Positions 31,955 through 40,395 of a stretch of 64,000 nt of DNA are shown here, piece by piece. The notes beneath the pieces are model-generated. The model did not search any database and was not told the DNA's origin. It saw only the letters and a list, made by a program, of their open reading frames with translations. The DNA lies in the NCBI RefSeq assembly GCF_003846175.1, contig NZ_ML123052.1:222501-286500 (forward strand). Reading direction: 5' to 3'. Positions within the stretch are counted from its first letter, which is position 1. Each line of letters opens with the position of its first letter. Made by a program: the position numbers and the translations under genes. Source of the stretch: Streptomyces sp. ADI95-17 (GTDB taxonomy: Bacteria > Actinomycetota > Actinomycetes > Streptomycetales > Streptomycetaceae).

Positions 31955-31982
31955 CCTTGCGCACCTGTGAATGTGCGCAAGG
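31955..31982 (-). terminator. Hairpin downstream of the antiporter gene
   Basis: CCTTGCGCAC and GTGCGCAAGG form a perfect 10-bp stem with an 8-base loop CTGTGAAT. Located 130 bases beyond the antiporter stop on its downstream side, it could end antiporter transcription before the MFS promoter. Confidence 0.6.
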
Positions 31983-32015
31983 ACTCCATCGACGCCTCGG
32001 ATCGCAAGCGGGTGC

Positions 32016-32106
32016 TTCGGATCTCGAATGGTTCGGATCTTGAATGGTTCGGATCTCGAACAGTCACGGGAAGCACCCGCGGCCAGTCACGGGAAGCACC
32101 CGCGGC
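32016..32106 (+). repeat. Stacked tandem repeats: 16-mer x3 and 23-mer x2
   Basis: TTCGGATCTCGAATGG-like 16-base units occur three times (about 32016-32063), directly followed by two identical 23-base units of CAGTCACGGGAAGCACCCGC+GGC (32061-32083, 32084-32106). GAAGCACCCGC inside the 23-mer is the complement of GCGGGTGCTTC at 32008-32018, so each copy could pair with that segment. Confidence 0.8.
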
Positions 32107-32114
32107 GCGTGCTC

Positions 32115-33758
32115 TCAGTGGTGGCTCTTCGGACCGCCCCCGCCCGTCTTCCCCAGCCGTTTCACGGCCTTCAGCGCCTGTGACATGTCGTGCACCGCGT
32201 CGTGTGCCGCATGCGCCCCCGCATGGCCCACGTCCCCGGAACCACCACTGCCTCCGCTGCCGGTCCTGCCGCCGGCCCCCAGCCAGCCCGCGAGCTTGCC
32301 GCCCTGGCCGACCGCGTGCAGCCGTTCCTCCGCCGCGTCGCGCACCGGATCGGTGGTGACCACCAGCAGTTCGTCGCCGCGCCGCAGCACGGTGGACGGT
32401 GCCGGTACGAAGCTCTTGCCGTCCCGTACGACGAGGGTGACGGCGGCCCCGGCGGGCAGCCGCAGCTCCCCCACCTCCACGCCGTGCATCTTCGACCGGC
32501 CCGGGATAGCGACCGACAGCAGATGACCGCGCAGCCGCTCCAGCGGCGCCGACTCGATGCCCAGGTCGGCGGTCTCGGCCGGATCGTCGGCGATCTTCAG
32601 GGCCTTCGCCAGCCAGGGCAGGGTCGGTCCCTGAATGAGGGTGTAGACGATGACCAGCACGAAGACGATGTTGAAGACCCGGGTGGAGCCCTCGACCCCG
32701 GCGACCATCGGGATGGTCGCCAGGATGATGGGCACCGCGCCGCGCAGCCCCGCCCAGGACATGAGCGCCTTCTCCTGCCAGGGCAGCCGGAACGGCGCCA
32801 GCGAGATGAAGACCTCCAGCGGACGCGCCACCACGGTCAGCACCAGCCCCACGATGACCGCGGGCCAGAAGTCGTCGAGCAGGTCGTGCGGTGTGACCAG
32901 GAGACCGAGCAGTACGAACATGCCGATCTGCGCGATCCAGCCGAGCCCGTCGGCGAAGCCGCGGGTGGCGGGCCAGTGCGGCAGCTTGGCGTTGCCGAGG
33001 ACCATCGCGGCCAGGTACACGGCGAGGAAGCCACTGCCGTGGACCAGGGCGCCCGCCGCGTACGCGGACACCGCGATGGCCATCACGGCGATCGGGTAGA
33101 GACCGGACGCGGGCAGCGCCACATGACGCAGCCCGTACGAGCCGAGCCAGCCGACGGCGATGCCCATGGCGGCGCCGATCGCGAGCTCCAGGGCTATCTC
33201 GCCGACCAGTACGTACCAGCTGTCCACCGGCCCCTTGGTGGAGAAGGCGACCACCAGGATCACCACGGGGGCGTCGTTGAAGCCGGACTCGGCCTCCAGC
33301 ACACCGGTGACCCGGGCCGGCAGCGGCACCTTGCGCAGCACGGAGAAGACCGCGGCGGCGTCCGTCGACGAGACGACCGCGCCGATGATCAGCGACTGCC
33401 GCCAGTCCAGGCCGACCAGGTAGTGCGCCCCGGCCGCCGTGACACCCACGCTGATCGCGACGCCGACCAGCGAGAGCATCACCGCGGCCGGCAGTGCCGG
33501 TTTGATCTCTTTCCACTTCGTGCCGAGGCCGCCCTCGGCGAGGATCACGACCAGCGCGGCATAGCCGATGACCTGGGTCAGCTCCGCGTTGTCGAACTTG
33601 ACGTCGAAGAAGCCGTCCTGCCCCATGGCGATCCCGATGCCCAGGTACAGGAGCAGGCTGGGGAGCCCGCTGCGCGAGGAGACACGCACCGCCGCCACCG
33701 CGACGAGCAGTACGAGTGAGCAGACGAGCAGGAGTTCGTTGAGCGTGTGGACAGACAG
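32115..33758 (-). CDS. CPA1-family potassium/proton antiporter with TrkA_C domain (NhaP2/CvrA-like)
   Basis: 547 residues if the CTG at 33758 is used. The first ATG/GTG/TTG in frame (33698) would begin at AAVRVSSRSGLP and cut off the first membrane helix (LNELLLVCSLVLLVAVA). CTG 33758 is preceded by GGAAGGAA at a normal distance. Core motifs are YLGIGIAMGQDG, AVVSSTDAAAVFSVLR, LEAESGFNDAPVVILV (the ND pair of CPA1 exchangers) and ALMSWAGLRGAVPI. The C-terminal RCK-C/TrkA_C domain (GVEVGELRLPAGAAVTLVVRDG) binds regulatory nucleotide, often c-di-AMP in relatives. A Gly/His-rich tail ends the protein. It exports K+ or Na+ against protons. Confidence 0.87.
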   Translation of the reverse strand: MSVHTLNELLLVCSLVLLVAVAAVRVSSRSGLPSLLLYLGIGIAMGQDGFFDVKFDNAELTQVIGYAALVVILAEGGLGTKWKEIKPALPAAVMLSLVGVAISVGVTAAGAHYLVGLDWRQSLIIGAVVSSTDAAAVFSVLRKVPLPARVTGVLEAESGFNDAPVVILVVAFSTKGPVDSWYVLVGEIALELAIGAAMGIAVGWLGSYGLRHVALPASGLYPIAVMAIAVSAYAAGALVHGSGFLAVYLAAMVLGNAKLPHWPATRGFADGLGWIAQIGMFVLLGLLVTPHDLLDDFWPAVIVGLVLTVVARPLEVFISLAPFRLPWQEKALMSWAGLRGAVPIILATIPMVAGVEGSTRVFNIVFVLVIVYTLIQGPTLPWLAKALKIADDPAETADLGIESAPLERLRGHLLSVAIPGRSKMHGVEVGELRLPAGAAVTLVVRDGKSFVPAPSTVLRRGDELLVVTTDPVRDAAEERLHAVGQGGKLAGWLGAGGRTGSGGSGGSGDVGHAGAHAAHDAVHDMSQALKAVKRLGKTGGGGPKSHH

Positions 33759-34049
33759 TGGCCGTTCCTTCCCTGCGTACGCCTGCCGAGTCGAACGTGT
33801 CGATCTGATCGGACGGTTCGATCTGATCGGGCGGCCCGATCGGTTCGACCGGATCGCCCCTCGGCATCGGCCGTTGGCGGCCGGTACTTCGTTACCTTAC
33901 CTAATCTTTAACGTTTTCTTGATGCCTTCGAGCATTCGTACGATCGCTACGCAATTCGAATCATCCCGATACCGCGTCAGAGTCGTCCCGGCGCTGCGCC
34001 TATGGTTGCTCCTGCACTCCCAGGACCACCTGCCCCTCGAAGGACAGCG
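33759..34049. other. Divergent promoter region between antiporter and penicillin acylase
   Basis: 291 bases. Near the antiporter, GATCTGATCGGACGGTTC and GATCTGATCGGGCGGCCC form an imperfect tandem repeat (33804-33840). The centre (33885-33975) is AT-rich for this genome (TTACCTAATCTTTAACG) and probably holds the promoters. I see no defined riboswitch, although antiporters of this type are sometimes under nucleotide-sensing leaders. Confidence 0.5.
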
Positions 34050-36809
34050 ATGCCCGCCAACACCACCGCCTCTTCCGGTTCCACCGGCGCCACCGGTTCC
34101 GCCGGTGCGAAGACCGGCAGGAAGAAGGGGCGACGTGCCCGCCTGATCGTGATCGTTCTGGTGCTGGCGCTCGTCGCGGGTATCGGTTACGGGGCGTTCT
34201 GGTCCGTATCCACCGTGCGGGCCTCGTACCCGCAGACGACGGGGTCGACGAAGCTCGACGGCCTCGACGGGAACGTGGACGTCAAGCGCGACAGTTACGG
34301 AATCCCGCAGCTGTACGCCGACACGGACGCCGACCTCTTCCGCGCCCAGGGCTTCGTCCAGGCGCAGGACCGCTTCTGGGAGATGGACGTCCGCCGCCAC
34401 ATGACGGCCGGCCGACTCTCCGAGATGTTCGGCTCCGGTCAGGTCGAGACGGACTCCTTCCTGCGCACACTGGGCTGGCGAAAGGTCGCGCAGGAGGAGT
34501 ACGACAACGTCCTGTCCGAGGAGACCAAGAAGAACCTCCAGGCGTACGCGGACGGCGTGAACGCCTACCTCAAGGGGCGCGACGGCAAGGACATCTCCGT
34601 CGAGTACGCGGCCCTCGGCTTCACCAACGACTACAAGCCGACCGAGTGGACCCCGGTCGACTCGGTCGCCTGGCTCAAGGCCATGGCCTGGGACCTGCGC
34701 GGCAACATGCAGGACGAGATCGACCGCTCGCTGATGGCCAGCAGGCTCGACGCGAAGCAGATCGAGGACCTCTACCCGCCGTACCCGTACGAGAAGCACC
34801 GCCCGATCGTCGACCAGGGTGCGGTCTCCCCGGTCACCGGGAAGTTCGACCCGGACGCGACCCCGTCCGACAACATCGGCTCGGACACCGCGCAGGGCGC
34901 CACCGAGGGCCTGAACACCCAGCTCTCCTCGCTCTCCGACACCCTCGACCAGATCCCGGCGCTGCTCGGCCCGAACGGCAACGGCATCGGGTCCAACTCC
35001 TGGGTGGTCTCCGGCGACTACACGACGACCGGTAAGCCGCTGCTCGCCAACGACCCGCACCTGGCCCCGCAGCTGCCCTCGCTCTGGTACCAGATGGGCC
35101 TGCACTGCCGCGAGATCAGCGCGAAGTGCCAGTACGACACCGCGGGCTACACCTTCTCCGGCATGCCCGGCGTGATAATCGGTCACAACCAGGACATCGC
35201 CTGGGGCTTCACCAACCTCGGCGCCGACGTCACCGACCTCTTCCTGGAGAAGGTCTCCGGCGACGGCTATCTGTACGACGGCAAGGTCAAGCCCTTCACC
35301 GTCCGCGACGAGGTCATCAAGGTGGCGGGCGGCAAGGACCGGACGATCACCGTCCGCGAGACCAACAACGGCCCGCTGGTCTCCGACCGCAGCAGCGAGA
35401 TGGAGAAGGTCGGCCAGAAGGCCCCCGTCACCAACGCGGCCCCGGACCGGGCCGACGGCTACGCGGTCGCCCTGAAGTGGACCGCGCTGGAGCCGGGCAA
35501 GTCCATGGACGCCGTCTTCGAGCTGAACCGTGCCAAGGACTTCAAGACCTTCCGGGCGGCGGCCGAGCACTTCGAGGTCCCCTCGCAGAACCTGATCTAC
35601 GCCGACACCGACGGACACATCGGCTACCAGGCGCCCGGGAAGATCCCGGTCCGCCTCAAGGGCGACGGCACGATGCCCAGCCCCGGCTGGTCCTCGAAGT
35701 ACGGCTGGGAGAAGGACCCGATCCCCTTCGACGAGCTGCCCTACGAGTACGACCCGAAGCGCGGCTACATCGTCACCGCCAACCAGGCCGTCATCGACGA
35801 GAAGAAGTACTCGCACCTGCTGACCAAGGACTGGGGCTACGGCAGCCGCAGCCAGCGGATCGACGACCTCATCCAGTCGAAGATCAAGGGCGGCGGGAAG
35901 ATCTCGACCGAAGACATGCAGAAGATGCAGATGGACAACACCAGCGAGATCGCCGCGCTGCTGGTGCCCGAGCTGATGAAGATCAATGTCTCGGACAAGA
36001 GCGTCCGCGAGGCGCAGAAGCTCCTGGAGGGCTGGGACTACACCCAGGAGCCCGACTCGGCCGCGGCCGCGTACTTCAACGCGGTCTGGCGCAACATCCT
36101 CAAGCTGGCCTTCGGCAACAAGCTGCCCAAGGAGCTGCGGGTCGAGGGCGAGTGCCTCAACGTGCCCAGGGCCGCCGGTTCGGGTCCGGTCGACGAGCAG
36201 CACAGGCTGGTGCGCGAGTGCGGCCAGCGCGCCGCGGACTCCGCCCAGCCCGACGGCGGTGACCGCTGGTACCAGGTGGTCGCCGATCTGATGGACGACC
36301 AGAACAGCGACTGGTGGAAGGCGCCGAAGAGCGGCCGGGACGAGGCGACGGAGAACCGCGACCAGCTCTTCGCCCGTGCCATGGAGGACGCCCGCTGGGA
36401 GCTGACCGCCAAGCTCGGCAAGGACATCACCACCTGGAGCTGGGGCCGGCTGCACCAGCTGACCCTGAAGAACCAGACCCTCGGCACCGAGGGACCGGGC
36501 CTGCTCCAGCGGGCGCTCAACCGCGGCCCGTGGAACCTGGGCGGCGGCGAGGCCGCGGTGAACGCCACCGGCTGGAACGCGGCGGGCGGCTACGAGGTCG
36601 TCTGGGTTCCGTCGATGCGGATGGTGGTCAACGTGGGGGACTGGGACAAGTCCCGCTGGATCAACCTCACCGGCGCCTCCGGGCACGCGTTCAGCGCGCA
36701 CTACACCGACCAGACCGACAAGTGGGTCAACGGTGAACTGCTCGACTGGTCCTTCGGCACCAACGCCGTCGGCAAGTCGACCACCGACACCCTGACCCTC
36801 AAGCCCTAG
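34050..36809 (+). CDS. Penicillin acylase family protein (Ntn-hydrolase)
   Basis: 919 residues from ATG 34050 (AAGGA six bases upstream). A single N-terminal helix (RLIVIVLVLALVAGIGYGAFW, about 31-52) follows a Lys/Arg cluster and may be a signal anchor. The alpha chain includes GFVQAQDRFWEMDVRRHMTAGRLSE. The autocatalytic site is GSNSWVVSG with nucleophile Ser315, followed by KPLLANDPHL and PGVIIGHNQDIAWGFTNLGAD, typical of beta-chain N-termini. Family members hydrolyse penicillins, cephalosporins, acyl-homoserine lactones or cyclic lipopeptides such as echinocandins. The true substrate is unknown. It is 100-150 residues longer than E. coli penicillin G acylase. Its stop codon overlaps the stop of the convergent gene. 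Confidence 0.9.
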   Translation: MPANTTASSGSTGATGSAGAKTGRKKGRRARLIVIVLVLALVAGIGYGAFWSVSTVRASYPQTTGSTKLDGLDGNVDVKRDSYGIPQLYADTDADLFRAQGFVQAQDRFWEMDVRRHMTAGRLSEMFGSGQVETDSFLRTLGWRKVAQEEYDNVLSEETKKNLQAYADGVNAYLKGRDGKDISVEYAALGFTNDYKPTEWTPVDSVAWLKAMAWDLRGNMQDEIDRSLMASRLDAKQIEDLYPPYPYEKHRPIVDQGAVSPVTGKFDPDATPSDNIGSDTAQGATEGLNTQLSSLSDTLDQIPALLGPNGNGIGSNSWVVSGDYTTTGKPLLANDPHLAPQLPSLWYQMGLHCREISAKCQYDTAGYTFSGMPGVIIGHNQDIAWGFTNLGADVTDLFLEKVSGDGYLYDGKVKPFTVRDEVIKVAGGKDRTITVRETNNGPLVSDRSSEMEKVGQKAPVTNAAPDRADGYAVALKWTALEPGKSMDAVFELNRAKDFKTFRAAAEHFEVPSQNLIYADTDGHIGYQAPGKIPVRLKGDGTMPSPGWSSKYGWEKDPIPFDELPYEYDPKRGYIVTANQAVIDEKKYSHLLTKDWGYGSRSQRIDDLIQSKIKGGGKISTEDMQKMQMDNTSEIAALLVPELMKINVSDKSVREAQKLLEGWDYTQEPDSAAAAYFNAVWRNILKLAFGNKLPKELRVEGECLNVPRAAGSGPVDEQHRLVRECGQRAADSAQPDGGDRWYQVVADLMDDQNSDWWKAPKSGRDEATENRDQLFARAMEDARWELTAKLGKDITTWSWGRLHQLTLKNQTLGTEGPGLLQRALNRGPWNLGGGEAAVNATGWNAAGGYEVVWVPSMRMVVNVGDWDKSRWINLTGASGHAFSAHYTDQTDKWVNGELLDWSFGTNAVGKSTTDTLTLKP

Positions 36810-37387
36810 CGGCTCGTCCGGCGGCTCGCCGCCGGTGTCACCACCACATCGACGGGGTGGTCGTGCGGTTCCTCCGGGACCTGCGCGACCACCTCGTCGT
36901 CGTACAGCAGGACGATCAGCGCCGGATGCGCGCCCGCCGCCGCGAGCCGCGCCAGCACCCGGTCGTAGCTGCCGCCGCCGCGGCCGAGCCGCATGCCCCG
37001 GGCGTCCACCGCGAGCCCCGGCAGCAGGACCGCGTCGGCCTCCAGCACGGCCTCGGGACCCAGCGGATCCCCGTCCGGCTCCAGAAGTCCGCGGCCGGCC
37101 CGGACGAGGTGCCCGGCCCCTTCGTACGGCGCCCAGTCCAGATCGTTGTCCGCGAGGAGCACCGGCAGCAGCACCCGCACCCCCCGGGCACGCAGTGCGT
37201 CGAGCAGTGCGCGGGTGCCGGGCTCGGTGCCTACCGAGACGTACGCGGCGACGGTACGGGCCCCGGACAGCTCCGGAAGAGACAATGCGTTCCGGGAGAG
37301 AACCACCGCGGCGTTCTCCACGTCTTCCCTGGTCAGAAGGCGTCGCGCGGCCAGTAGTTCACGTCTGAGCAGTGCTTTTCGGGACAT
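36806..37387 (-). CDS. 5-formyltetrahydrofolate cyclo-ligase
   Basis: 193 residues from ATG 37387. Family motifs: KALLRRELLAARRLLT near the start, VAAYVSVGTEPGTRALLDAL near 48, VLLPVLLADNDLDWAPY near 72, and the nucleotide-binding loop AVDARGMRLGRGGGSYDRVLARL near 125-148. It converts 5-formyl-THF to 5,10-methenyl-THF with ATP, removing an inhibitory folate. The stop codon TAG shares the sequence CTAG with the stop of the penicillin acylase gene (4-base convergent overlap). Divergent from galU, a common arrangement in actinobacteria. Confidence 0.93.
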   Translation of the reverse strand: MSRKALLRRELLAARRLLTREDVENAAVVLSRNALSLPELSGARTVAAYVSVGTEPGTRALLDALRARGVRVLLPVLLADNDLDWAPYEGAGHLVRAGRGLLEPDGDPLGPEAVLEADAVLLPGLAVDARGMRLGRGGGSYDRVLARLAAAGAHPALIVLLYDDEVVAQVPEEPHDHPVDVVVTPAASRRTSR

Positions 37388-37422
37388 CTCTGTGCTCAAC
37401 GGGCACCCCAGATCTCTCACAT

Positions 37423-37475
37423 GTGCGTATAGGCGTACAAAGTTAACCGGAGCCTCATCTTCCTCACATACGCAC
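37423..37475. promoter_or_regulatory. Inverted repeat in the cyclo-ligase/galU spacer
   Basis: GTGCGTAT (37423-37430) and ATACGCAC (37468-37475) are perfect inverted copies 37 bases apart between divergent genes. A GTTAAC lies between. Could mark a regulator that binds two half sites around both promoters; the protein is unknown. Confidence 0.4.
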
Positions 37476-37492
37476 CAGTTAGGGTTCTGCGC

Positions 37493-38395
37493 ATGACTCA
37501 GTCGCACCCCAGGATCAGCAAGGCTGTCATTCCGGCCGCGGGACTCGGTACCCGCTTCCTGCCGGCCACCAAAGCCACTCCCAAGGAGATGCTGCCTGTG
37601 GTCGACAAGCCCGCGATCCAGTACGTCGTCGAGGAAGCGGTGACCGCCGGTCTCTCCGACGTACTGATGATCACCGGCCGCAACAAGCGACCGCTGGAGG
37701 ACCACTTCGACCGCAATTACGAGCTGGAGTCCGCGCTCACCCGCAAGGGAGACGCCGAGCGGCTCAAGAAGGTCCAGGAGTCGAGCGACCTGGCCACCAT
37801 GCACTACGTCCGCCAGGGCGACCCGCGCGGCCTCGGTCACGCCGTGCTGTGTGCCGCACCGCACGTGGGGGACCAGCCGTTCGCGGTGCTCCTCGGCGAC
37901 GACCTGATCGACCCGCGCGACCCGCTGCTGGCCCGCATGGTCGAGATCCAGGAGCGCGAGGGCGGCAGCGTCATCGCGCTGATGGAGGTCGCGCCGGAGC
38001 AGATCCACCAGTACGGCTGCGCCGCCGTCGAGCCCACCGCCGAGGGCGACGTGGTGCGCATCACCGGCCTCGTGGAGAAGCCCGACGCGGCCGAGGCGCC
38101 CAGCAACCTCGCCATCATCGGCCGTTACGTCCTGGACCCCGCCGTCTTCGGGATACTGCGCAGGACCGAGCCCGGCCGCGGCGGCGAGATCCAGCTCACC
38201 GACGCCCTCCAGCTCCTCGCCGAGGACGAGAAGGCGGGCGGCCCGGTGCACGGCGTCGTCTTCAAGGGCCGCCGCTATGACACCGGTGACCGTAGCGATT
38301 ACCTCCGTGCCATTGTCAGACTCGCGTGCGAACGTGAAGACCTGGGCCCGGACTTCAAGACCTGGCTCCGCAGTTACGTCACTGAGGAGATGTAG
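37493..38395 (+). CDS. galU: UTP-glucose-1-phosphate uridylyltransferase GalU
   Basis: 300 residues from ATG 37493. Nucleotidyltransferase signature KAVIPAAGLGTRFLPATKATPKEMLPVVDKP at about 9-39, then QYVVEEAVTAG, GLGHAVLCAAPHVGDQPFAVLLGDDL near 107-132, GLVEKPDAAEAPSN near 184 and FKGRRYDTGDRSDYL near 260. It makes UDP-glucose for trehalose, cell-wall glycans and glycolipids. First gene of the galU-glp-moaC-moaB-acetyltransferase-sepX series. Confidence 0.95.
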   Translation: MTQSHPRISKAVIPAAGLGTRFLPATKATPKEMLPVVDKPAIQYVVEEAVTAGLSDVLMITGRNKRPLEDHFDRNYELESALTRKGDAERLKKVQESSDLATMHYVRQGDPRGLGHAVLCAAPHVGDQPFAVLLGDDLIDPRDPLLARMVEIQEREGGSVIALMEVAPEQIHQYGCAAVEPTAEGDVVRITGLVEKPDAAEAPSNLAIIGRYVLDPAVFGILRRTEPGRGGEIQLTDALQLLAEDEKAGGPVHGVVFKGRRYDTGDRSDYLRAIVRLACEREDLGPDFKTWLRSYVTEEM

Positions 38396-38399
38396 CACC

Positions 38400-39710
38400 T
38401 TGAGCAGCACGATCTGGTCGGTGGACGAGCACCTGGACGACATTCTCGGCGCGGTGCGACCGCTCGAACCCATCGAGCTGCAACTGCACGACGCCCAGGG
38501 CTGCGTCCTGGTCGAGGACGTCATGGTGGAGATCGCCCTGCCGCCCTTCGACAACAGCTCGATGGACGGGTACGCGGTCCGGGTCGCCGATGTCGAGGGC
38601 GCAGACGAGGAGTTCCCCGTGGTGCTCACCGTCGTCGGTGACATCGCGGCGGGCAGCGACGGACTGGCCGGCGACCGGAGCCTCGGCCCCGGCGAGGCCG
38701 CCCGGATCATGACCGGTGCCCCGCTGCCGGCCGGTGCCGAGGCCGTGGTCCCGGTCGAGTGGACCGACGGCGGTACGGGCGGCGGCCCCGCCGACACCAT
38801 GCGCTCCCTGCGGGAGGCTCCGGAAGGGGCGGGCGGCGAGGTCCGGGTGCACCGGCCGGTCGAGGCACGCGCCCATGTCCGGGCCCGCGGCAGCGACGTG
38901 AAGCCGGGTGATCTGGCGCTGAGCGCCGGATCGGTGATCGGCCCGCCGCAGATCGGCCTGCTCGCCGCGATCGGCCGCTCGACGGTGAAGGTGCGGCCCC
39001 GGCCGCGCGTCGTCGTCATCTCCACCGGCAGCGAGCTGGTCCAGCCCGGCGAGGAGCTGACCGGCGGCCGGATCTACGACTCGAACAGCTTCGCTCTCAC
39101 GGCCGCGGCCAAGGACGCCGGAGCGATCGCCTACCGGGTCGGCGCCGTCACCGACGACGCCGACACGCTCCGCGCCACCATCGAGGACCAGCTGATCCGG
39201 GCCGACATCGTGGTCACCACCGGCGGCGTCAGCGTCGGCGCGTACGACGTCGTCAAGGAGGCCCTGTCCTCGGTGGGCGACGAGGACGAGCCGGGCAGCG
39301 GCATCGACTTCCGCAAGCTCGCCATGCAGCCGGGCAAGCCGCAGGGCTTCGGTTCGATCGGCCCCGACCACACCCCGCTGCTGGCGCTGCCGGGCAACCC
39401 CGTCTCGTCGTACATCTCCTTCGAGCTGTTCGTACGGCCCGCGATCCGGGCCCTGATGGGCCTCAAAGAAGTGAACCGCCCCACCGTCCGGGCCACGCTC
39501 GAAGCCGACAAGGCACTCTCCTCGCCGTCCGGCAGGCGCCAGTTCCTGCGCGGTACGTACGACGCGGAGGCCGGCACGGTCACCCCCGTCGGCGGTTCCG
39601 GATCGCATCTGATCGCCGCCCTCGCCCACTCGGACGCGCTCATCGTGCTGCCCGAGGACGTCACCTCCGCCGAGCCCGGCACGGACACCGAGGTGATCCT
39701 GCTCCGCTGA
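38400..39710 (+). CDS. glp: Gephyrin-like molybdotransferase Glp (MoeA family)
   Basis: 436 residues from TTG 38400, four bases after the galU stop; GAGGAG within the galU end serves as ribosome-binding site, and GTG 38418 is an alternative. MoeA motifs: DNSSMDGYAVRVADVEG near 53, GEAARIMTGAPLPAGAEAVVPVE near 100, GSELVQPGEELTGGRIYDSNSFALTAA near 208, TTGGVSVGAYDVVKE near 278 and LALPGNPVSSYISFELFVRP near 325. It inserts molybdate into adenylated molybdopterin. In Corynebacterium the homologous Glp also binds FtsZ and the membrane receptor GlpR; here the receptor homologue sepX/glpR lies 2 kb downstream, so a divisome role is likely as well. Confidence 0.9.
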   Translation: MSSTIWSVDEHLDDILGAVRPLEPIELQLHDAQGCVLVEDVMVEIALPPFDNSSMDGYAVRVADVEGADEEFPVVLTVVGDIAAGSDGLAGDRSLGPGEAARIMTGAPLPAGAEAVVPVEWTDGGTGGGPADTMRSLREAPEGAGGEVRVHRPVEARAHVRARGSDVKPGDLALSAGSVIGPPQIGLLAAIGRSTVKVRPRPRVVVISTGSELVQPGEELTGGRIYDSNSFALTAAAKDAGAIAYRVGAVTDDADTLRATIEDQLIRADIVVTTGGVSVGAYDVVKEALSSVGDEDEPGSGIDFRKLAMQPGKPQGFGSIGPDHTPLLALPGNPVSSYISFELFVRPAIRALMGLKEVNRPTVRATLEADKALSSPSGRRQFLRGTYDAEAGTVTPVGGSGSHLIAALAHSDALIVLPEDVTSAEPGTDTEVILLR

Positions 39711-39795
39711 TCCCGGGGCGGTGGCGGTACGGTGTCTGGCGCTGTGCCTTCCCGGGGACACCCCCGGGCCCCCGGCCCGCACCCCGGTGCGGGCG

Positions 39796-39822
39796 CAGGG
39801 CCTGTCCGGCGGACAGGCCCTG
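39796..39822. repeat. Perfect hairpin repeat between glp and moaC
   Basis: CAGGGCCTGTCC and GGACAGGCCCTG form 12-bp perfect arms around GGC. The segment GGGCCTGTCCGGCGGA within it also occurs at 1433-1448, so it is probably a dispersed Streptomyces palindromic repeat; it may also attenuate transcription between the two genes. Confidence 0.75.
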
Positions 39823-39858
39823 GCGGGCAACCGGCGCCCTACCGCGAGGCGGAGTTAG

Positions 39859-40395
39859 TTGAGTACGCAGAACAGGCTGACGCACATCGACGAGGCGGGC
39901 GCGGCCCGCATGGTCGACGTCTCGGAGAAGGACGTCACCGCGCGGGTGGCCCGCGCGAGCGGCCGGGTCCTCGTCTCGCCGCGCGTCGTCGAGCTGCTGC
40001 GCGGCGAGGGTGTCCCCAAGGGCGACGCCCTCGCGACCGCCCGGATCGCCGGGATCATGGGCGCCAAGCGCACCCCCGACCTGATCCCGCTCTGCCACCC
40101 GCTGGCGGTCTCCGGCGTCACGGTCGACCTGGGCGTCGCCGACGACGCGGTGGAGATCACGGCCACCGTGAAGACCACGGACCGCACCGGCGTCGAGATG
40201 GAGGCCCTGACCGCCGTCTCCGTCGCCGCGCTCACCGTGATCGACATGATCAAGGCGGTCGACAAGTCGGCGGTCATCACGGACGTACGGGTCGAGTCGA
40301 AGTCCGGCGGCAAGTCCGGCGACTACCGGCGCACCGAGGACCTCCGGCGCACCGAGGGACTCCCGCGTACCGAGGCGGACGGAGCGGGCGCGTGA
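39859..40395 (+). CDS. moaC: Cyclic pyranopterin monophosphate synthase MoaC
   Basis: 178 residues from TTG 39859. Starts with the typical RLTHIDEAGAARMVDVSEKDVTAR and carries the catalytic segment KRTPDLIPLCHPLAVSGV near 74-91, EITATVKTTDRTGVEMEALTAVSVAALTVIDMIKAVDK near 105-142, and the C-terminal VRVESKSGGKSGDY. It converts the MoaA product to cyclic pyranopterin monophosphate, the first pterin of molybdenum cofactor synthesis. An extra 23-residue tail is a threefold RRTE-type repeat (YRRTEDLRRTEGLPRTEAD). The next gene overlaps the stop (GTGA). Confidence 0.93.
   Translation: MSTQNRLTHIDEAGAARMVDVSEKDVTARVARASGRVLVSPRVVELLRGEGVPKGDALATARIAGIMGAKRTPDLIPLCHPLAVSGVTVDLGVADDAVEITATVKTTDRTGVEMEALTAVSVAALTVIDMIKAVDKSAVITDVRVESKSGGKSGDYRRTEDLRRTEGLPRTEADGAGA

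Larger units (their letters stand above)
31682..32114. other. Intergenic region with hairpin and two kinds of tandem repeat
   Basis: 433 bases between two minus-strand genes (MFS start at 31681, antiporter stop at 32115). It contains a hairpin at 31955-31982 and stacked repeats at 32016-32106. It should also hold the MFS promoter. No coding frame is convincing. Confidence 0.55.

Noticed and set aside
33759..34049. ydaO-type (c-di-AMP) riboswitch before the antiporter
   Set aside because: Only GATCTGATCGG tandem repeats and AT-rich promoter-like sequence are seen; conserved ydaO core segments could not be recognised.
33897..36701. 934-codon minus-strand frame opposite the penicillin acylase gene
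   Set aside because: Antisense shadow with no domain; the plus strand carries the Ntn-hydrolase motifs and a ribosome-binding site.
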